NCBI GenBank assembly: GCA_964476375.1
Contig: CAYYZW010000173.1
Location: 1 to 20,084 of the forward strand
Length of the DNA: 20,084 bases
DNA from: SAT2750 sp964476375
Lineage (GTDB): Bacteria; Planctomycetota; Planctomycetia; Pirellulales; Pirellulaceae
Direction: 5' to 3'
In this document: in pieces, positions 15,766 to 20,084 of the stretch
Layout: the number at the start of each line of letters is the position of its first letter
How positions within the stretch are numbered: position 1 is the first letter of the stretch
Notes under the pieces: generated by a model
The model's input: the letters and a program-made list of their open reading frames with translations, nothing else
Told to the model about the DNA's origin: nothing
Database searches by the model: none
Made by a program: the position numbers and the translations under genes

Positions 15766-18700
15766 TTACTCCCTCGTTACCGTTTCATCCAGGTTCAGAA
15801 CGATGGTAGCCAAAGCCGTCCAGGCAGCGTGTTGAGTCGGATCCAATCCCTCCGGTACAGGGGATTCTCCGACCATCACAATTTTCATCGCTGCCTCGGT
15901 ATCGTCCTGGTAGATGCTTAGTTGCTGCTGGTAAAGCCGTTGTAAGACGTCCAGCTCCTGGGCATTCGGAGATCGTGAAACGGCTGCCTGGAAGGCAAAA
16001 ATTAATCGCTCACGTGGAGAGCTTCCACCTTCTGTCAAAATCCGCTGCGCGAATACTCGTGCAGCTTCCACATAGGTTGGATCATTCATCAGCACCAATG
16101 CCTGCAGTGGTGTATTCGTTCGAGGCCGATTCACCGTGCAGAACTCACGACTTGGTGCATCGAAAATCTGAAAGGCCGGGTAGACGGTCGTTCGCCGCCA
16201 GTAGGTATAGACACCGCGGCGGTAAAGATCGTCGCCCCGGCTTTGATCCCATCCACGGCCAACCTTGTCCGAGTAATAGTCACTGGGTTGATAAGGCCGC
16301 ACACTCGGCCCACCGATTTTTTTGGTCAGCAGTCCGCTGATCGCCAGTGCATTGTCTCGAATCTCTTCAGCGGACAAACGAAACCTGGAAGCTCGTGAAA
16401 GCAAACGATTATCCGGATCGATGTCGTCGTACAGTCCGGTCTGCTGGGAGTCCTGCTGGTAGGTTGCTGACGCAAGCATCAGTCTCTGCAGATCTTTCAC
16501 GTTCCAACCAGACTCGATGAATTCAACGGCAAGCCAATCCAGGAGTGCCGGGTGACTTGGACGTTCGCCCTGGGTGCCCAGGTCCCCGAGTGTTTTTACG
16601 ATCCCGGTACCAAACAACTGTTTCCATAACCGATTCACGACCACTCGAGATGTCAGTGGATGCCTGGGGTTCGTAAGCCAGTACGCAAGCCCCAACCGAT
16701 TCCGCGGATAATCATCAGGCAACCCTGGGAAAATGGACGGAACATCAGGTTGGACCTGTTCCCCCGGAACCTGGAAGTCGCCTCGCATTAATATATAGGC
16801 GGGATTGGGCTCTGCTTTTTGAACCATCACCATGGTTGTTGGAAGTTCGTTCTTGAGAGCATTGGATTTACCCTCCGCGGCTGAGAGCTGGTCCTGGAGT
16901 GTCCTGATGTCCGCATTCGCAACGAGGTATTCGTTGTCCAGGAAATAATCGAATACTTTCTGCGACTCTTCTTCAGTCCATTCGGCTCGCTGTTTTTCAC
17001 CGATCGCCGCAAGGTCATCGGGATAGGCTGCACTGGTCGAATCAATTCCGTATTTGCCAGATAAGTATCGTGTGATGCGAATGCGTTCGGTGGTGCTTAA
17101 GACCCGGTCAAAAATCATCACTTCTGCAAAATAACCATAGGTTTTCTCGTTCCCTGCGTTGTTCGCCCCGATCGTAATTGGATTTGGGTCGAGATCATGA
17201 ATTGAGATGATGCCGGGCGTACCTTCTCCTCCAGCCTCACCATTCATATAGATGCGGATACGTTTATCGTGGTCCTGTGAAATGACACCGATATGTGGCT
17301 TGTTCAATTCAATGGGTTTGTTTCCAACCACATCAGCGCCGTACCCGTTAAAGCTGAGGAATTCTGAAGAGGCAACCTTCCACATGGCCCGACGCTTGCC
17401 TTGCGTTTCCGCTCCCCACATGATCGGCATTTGATTGTCAGTTAAATTGTCATAAGAAATCACACTCACAATCGTGTAATCGTCATGCAGGTTTTCACCG
17501 CCGTCCGCCGTTCTCAAAAAGTCGGTTGTACCGTTAAGGTGGACCGCTGGTGAGCCATTGACACCTTCAGCGGCGAACATCGGAGACCCTGTTACTGCCG
17601 CCTCACGACCATGGACCGACCGGTCTTTCCAGACAGCAATCTCGCCTTCAGGTGAGAATTCCTGTTCCGCATCAACAATTCCATCCCCGTTGATGTCGTC
17701 GGCAGCCAGCCAAAGCTGTAACTCCTCGGCGAATGAATCCACCTTTGGCGTACCATTCTGGAATTCAGCGACCCACGCTGAAAAAGCTTTTTCGACTCGA
17801 CCCTGGTCGGACTTCAGTGTCTTCGCCAGGTCATCAAACTCAATTTGCAATTTCTCCACTTGTTCGGACAGGCTTGCCATTTGGGCTTTGTATTCGTCCG
17901 TTTCCACTTCAAGTAATGGAGGCAAAGGTTTGTTGTGATAACCGGTCGCTCCACCTGCTCCGATTTCATCCTCGACGCTGTTGAAGAATGCATACAGCTG
18001 GTAGTACTCTTTCTGGCTTATCGGGTCGTACTTGTGATCATGACATTGGGCACACCCCACGGTCAGTCCCAGGAATACCTGGCCGGTGGTGTTCGCTCGA
18101 TCTATTGCATAGGCAACGTAGAATTCATCTGGGTCCGCTCCCCCCTCTTCATTAAAGGTCACGTTGCGATTGAACCCGGAAGCAATCCTGGATTCCTGGG
18201 TTACCTCGGAGAGTAAATCTCCAGCCATATTCTCAACAATGAATCTGTCATAGGGTTTATTGTTGTTGAACGCGTTAATGACATAGTCGCGATACAGCCA
18301 CATGTCCCGATGACTATCAGCGTGGTAACCATTGGTGTCACCGTAACGGGACAGGTCTAACCAATCCTGGGCCATGCGCTCGCCGTAGTGCTTCGACTCC
18401 AGCATGCGATCCACCATGGTTTCGTAGGCGTTTTCCGACGAGTCTTCGAGAAATCGCTGAATCTCGTCCAGCGACGGTGGCAGTCCGCGAACATCCAGCG
18501 AGACACGACGGATCAGTGTAAGTTTTCCAGCCTGCGATGATGGACGCATCTTTCGTTCGTCCATTTGATCCTTGATAAAGAAATCGATCGCGTTTCGGGC
18601 CCAGCGTTTGTTTTGAATTCGTGGCAACCCAGGCTTCAGAGGAGCACTCCATGCCCAGTGCCCCTCAATAACGGCGCCTTCTTTAATCCACTGTTGAATC

Positions 18701-19014
18701 AACTCAATTTGTGCGCCAGTTAGTTGTTTTTTGGAATCCACCGGGGGCATCTTCAATTCCTCATCACTGGTGGTGAGGCGTTGCAGCAATTCACTATTGC
18801 CCGGGCTAGCGGGATTCAAGAGTCCTCGAAAATGGTCATTCGCAATATCCGTACGAAACTCGGCCTGCCTTGTCTTTTCATCTGGACCGTGACACGCAAA
18901 ACAGGTTTCACTGAATATCGGACGAATGTCGCGGTCGTAATCCACCCTGGGCTTCGCAGTGGCATTCCCACGAACGGAAATTAAAAGCAGCAGGCAAACA
19001 AGCAGTCGTTTCAT
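15766..19014 (-). CDS. Planctomycete cytochrome protein PSCyt1-DUF1549-LamG-DUF1553
   Basis: A 1082-residue exported protein from the ATG at 19014. Signal peptide 1-20 (LLVCLLLLISVRGNATA). PSCyt1 with heme motif C38-F-A-C41-H42; DUF1549 about 140-345, including RRVSLDVRGLPPS and a second heme motif C321-A-Q-C324-H325; a short coiled-coil-like stretch 375-400; an inserted LamG/concanavalin-like domain about 434-660, opening with a calcium-loop-like D440-I-N-G-D-G-I-V-D448; then DUF1553 from about 770 (NRLGLAYWLTNPRHPLTSRVVVNRLW, RRTTVYPAFQIFDAPSRE). The LamG domain suggests binding of a glycan or other surface ligand. The longer reading from 19089 adds 25 residues without signal character and is rejected. 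AGGGG lies 8 nt before the chosen ATG. It leads the two-gene operon with DUF1501. Confidence 0.92.
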   Translation of the reverse strand: MKRLLVCLLLLISVRGNATAKPRVDYDRDIRPIFSETCFACHGPDEKTRQAEFRTDIANDHFRGLLNPASPGNSELLQRLTTSDEELKMPPVDSKKQLTGAQIELIQQWIKEGAVIEGHWAWSAPLKPGLPRIQNKRWARNAIDFFIKDQMDERKMRPSSQAGKLTLIRRVSLDVRGLPPSLDEIQRFLEDSSENAYETMVDRMLESKHYGERMAQDWLDLSRYGDTNGYHADSHRDMWLYRDYVINAFNNNKPYDRFIVENMAGDLLSEVTQESRIASGFNRNVTFNEEGGADPDEFYVAYAIDRANTTGQVFLGLTVGCAQCHDHKYDPISQKEYYQLYAFFNSVEDEIGAGGATGYHNKPLPPLLEVETDEYKAQMASLSEQVEKLQIEFDDLAKTLKSDQGRVEKAFSAWVAEFQNGTPKVDSFAEELQLWLAADDINGDGIVDAEQEFSPEGEIAVWKDRSVHGREAAVTGSPMFAAEGVNGSPAVHLNGTTDFLRTADGGENLHDDYTIVSVISYDNLTDNQMPIMWGAETQGKRRAMWKVASSEFLSFNGYGADVVGNKPIELNKPHIGVISQDHDKRIRIYMNGEAGGEGTPGIISIHDLDPNPITIGANNAGNEKTYGYFAEVMIFDRVLSTTERIRITRYLSGKYGIDSTSAAYPDDLAAIGEKQRAEWTEEESQKVFDYFLDNEYLVANADIRTLQDQLSAAEGKSNALKNELPTTMVMVQKAEPNPAYILMRGDFQVPGEQVQPDVPSIFPGLPDDYPRNRLGLAYWLTNPRHPLTSRVVVNRLWKQLFGTGIVKTLGDLGTQGERPSHPALLDWLAVEFIESGWNVKDLQRLMLASATYQQDSQQTGLYDDIDPDNRLLSRASRFRLSAEEIRDNALAISGLLTKKIGGPSVRPYQPSDYYSDKVGRGWDQSRGDDLYRRGVYTYWRRTTVYPAFQIFDAPSREFCTVNRPRTNTPLQALVLMNDPTYVEAARVFAQRILTEGGSSPRERLIFAFQAAVSRSPNAQELDVLQRLYQQQLSIYQDDTEAAMKIVMVGESPVPEGLDPTQHAAWTALATIVLNLDETVTRE
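15769..15775 (-). promoter_or_regulatory. Ribosome binding site of DUF1501 inside the preceding gene
   Basis: GAGGGAG on the minus strand, formed by the last codons of the cytochrome gene, lies 8 nt before the DUF1501 ATG. This supports coupled translation of the pair. Confidence 0.7.
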
Positions 19015-19090
19015 GGCAGACCCCTGGTGATCCTGGAGAGGGAATTGATGCTCACCGATTGTAGCCGTTTTGGGTGCAGGCAATATCATA

Positions 19091-19116
19091 TGCCGGGCTA
19101 CTCGGTTTCCCCGGCA
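19091..19116. repeat. Inverted repeat TGCCGGG / CCCGGCA
   Basis: A perfect 7-bp stem with a 12-nt loop, 77 bp upstream of the minus-strand cytochrome gene. It could be an operator or leader hairpin of that operon. Confidence 0.4.
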
Positions 19117-19138
19117 AGGTCCTCTTCGGGACGGATAC

Positions 19139-19159
19139 GTGACAATTCATCCATGTCAC
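19139..19159. promoter_or_regulatory. Operator-like inverted repeat GTGACA-N9-TGTCAC
   Basis: Perfect 6-bp half-sites separated by 9 bp, 264 bp before the plus-strand barrel gene and 125 bp before the minus-strand cytochrome gene. The spacing suits a dimeric regulator. It does not match the CRP/FNR spacing. Confidence 0.4.
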
Positions 19160-19169
19160 AGGAACTAAT

Positions 19170-19426
19170 AATACTCAGCTGTTCGTACCCAAGGCAACAA
19201 GATCGTGCGTCATGCGGCCGACAAGCCGCGTCCTGGAACCGGCCTGTATGACGAGGGCTACTCTTGGCAGCAGGGCGCCTCGCCCGTAGCCGAATGCCTG
19301 GCCACGGGCAAACAGCCGGAGGTCTCAGCGGAACAAAGCTTCTTCTTTGTAAACCAGTCCGGTCGGAATGAACTTTTACGCACGTATAACCGATATTTAG
19401 CGACAAGGAAAAATGTTGATCTATGA
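19170..19426 (+). pseudogene. Possible coding remnant, unrecognised
   Basis: An open frame of about 85 codons begins after a TAA and ends at the TGA overlapping the start of the barrel gene. From about 19190 to 19330 its third codon positions are mostly G or C, as in the real genes nearby, and its translation (e.g. KIVRHAADKPRPGTGLYDEG) reads like normal protein; from about 19340 the composition changes to AT-rich and non-coding-like. No ribosome site precedes the only early start (GTG at 19205), and no family was recognised. It may be a fragment of a decayed gene, or chance. Confidence 0.3.
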
Positions 19427-20084
19427 GCAGTTGCCCAAAACTATTGATGAACGTGTTGATACTAGCAATCAGCACGTCGCTTCCTTGTGTGGCACAGGAA
19501 CGTGCCACCCAACCGGGGGAGATTGTTTCCAGCGACTCTGGCACGCTGGCATCTCTGGACACGATTTCCCTGCCAGATGGTCTCCGCGATCGCGATGCAC
19601 CGATACGCGACTTTGACTTCGGCGGTCAATTCCGCCTGCGGTACCATCATGAAAATAATCACCGTCCCTCGCCAACTTTAAGCAATGGTCTTGGGCTCAC
19701 CGGCACCGATGACAACTTCCTGCTGTACCGCACCCGATTTTGGATGGATGCGACAGTGAATGATCGTCTGAACCTGTACGCTGAACTTCTCGACGCCGGA
19801 AGCACTCTGGAGAATTTCCCGCCGCGTGGTAATGAAGTGGATCGCCTGGATCTTCATCAAGCCTACGCTGACATAACAATCAATGATCGGCTCAAAGCAA
19901 AGATAGGGAGACGGTCCCTTGATATCGGGTCGACGCGTTATGCCGGCATGGGGGAATGGGCCAATACCCGCCGAGCATTTGACGGCCTGCAGGTGTCCGT
20001 TGCAGGCCAGCAATTTGACGTCGAAGCATACTATCTTCACACCTTGTCGATGCAGCCTCAGAATTTTAATCAGACAAATTATGA
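19423..20084 (+). CDS. Alginate-export-like outer membrane barrel, N-terminal part (cut by right edge)
   Basis: The first 220 codons of an exported barrel protein; the rest lies beyond the window. Signal peptide 1-24 (LLMNVLILAISTSLPCVA, then QE). The strands that follow include FGGQFRLRYHHEN, FLLYRTRFWMDATVNDRLNLYAELLDA, and a block with IGRRSLDIGSTRYAGMGEWANTRRAFDG, which closely follows the G-R-x-x-L-x-x-G-x-x-R ... W-x-N-T-x-R-x-F-D-G pattern of alginate-export family barrels. Its transported compound is not known; many such proteins are general porins. ATG 19423 is the first start after an in-frame TGA at 19417, so the start is well bounded. AAGGAA lies 12 nt upstream, somewhat far. It is divergent from the DUF1549/DUF1553 operon. 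Confidence 0.8.
   Translation, partial: MSSCPKLLMNVLILAISTSLPCVAQERATQPGEIVSSDSGTLASLDTISLPDGLRDRDAPIRDFDFGGQFRLRYHHENNHRPSPTLSNGLGLTGTDDNFLLYRTRFWMDATVNDRLNLYAELLDAGSTLENFPPRGNEVDRLDLHQAYADITINDRLKAKIGRRSLDIGSTRYAGMGEWANTRRAFDGLQVSVAGQQFDVEAYYLHTLSMQPQNFNQTNY

Larger units (their letters stand above)
19015..19422. other. 408-bp divergent intergenic region
   Basis: No confident gene lies between the divergent cytochrome gene (minus) and the barrel protein gene (plus). The region holds two inverted repeats (19091-19116, 19139-19159), a coding-like remnant (19169-19426) and a small hairpin ACAAAG-CTTCTT-CTTTGT (19334-19351). Promoters for both flanking genes must lie here, but no convincing -35/-10 pair was found by eye. 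Confidence 0.6.

Noticed and set aside
19098..19562. 154-codon minus-strand frame
   Set aside because: Its first third is antisense to the barrel gene, and no domain was recognised. The acidic tail (MDELSRIRPEEDLAGE) looks protein-like but is unsupported.
1..20084. CRISPR array, tRNA, rRNA, transposase or phage genes
   Set aside because: No regularly spaced repeats, no tRNA arm signatures in the intergenic gaps and no transposase or phage motifs were seen.

Overview
The window almost certainly comes from a planctomycete (phylum Planctomycetota), probably aquatic. It carries several gene families that are strongly enriched in that phylum: a DUF1587/1592/1588/1585 cytochrome protein with a DUF1552 partner, a second DUF1549/DUF1553 cytochrome protein with a DUF1501 partner, a sulfatase, a DUF3500 protein, and many exported proteins with Sec or twin-arginine signals. 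The genus cannot be fixed from the sequence. No rRNA, tRNA, CRISPR array, phage gene or intact insertion sequence was seen.

Left part (1-7113, all minus strand): a tight six-gene run. In transcription order it holds a secreted zinc metallopeptidase, a Tat-exported DUF3500 protein, a secreted seven-bladed WD40 propeller, a two-heme planctomycete cytochrome protein, a Tat-exported DUF1552 protein overlapping it by 14 bp, and a sulfatase cut by the left edge. All six carry export signals, so the run looks like one extracytoplasmic system. It plausibly degrades or modifies sulfated organic matter at the cell surface; that role is inference.

Middle part (7280-10615, minus strand): three single genes of more general type, separated by gaps of about 145-205 bp. 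They are a beta-class carbonic anhydrase, a phosphate-selective porin O/P-type outer membrane protein (TTG start) and a D-2-hydroxyacid dehydrogenase. The 208 bp between the dehydrogenase and the divergent DUF4091 gene contain a strong 20-bp dyad and a direct repeat, the best regulatory candidate in the window.

Right part (10824-20084): a plus-strand DUF4091 glycoside-hydrolase-like protein ends 10 bp from a convergent NHL-repeat protein. Next comes a two-gene minus-strand operon (a DUF1549/LamG/DUF1553 cytochrome protein followed by a DUF1501 protein). After a 408-bp divergent region there is the start of an alginate-export-like outer membrane barrel on the plus strand, cut by the right edge. 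By eye this right part is noticeably less GC-rich than the left cluster. The divergent region holds two inverted repeats and a short coding-like remnant.

The most interesting themes are two unrelated planctomycete cytochrome/Tat-partner pairs in one 20-kb window, a metallopeptidase-DUF3500-WD40 trio attached to one of them, and a LamG domain inserted between the heme and DUF1553 modules of the other.
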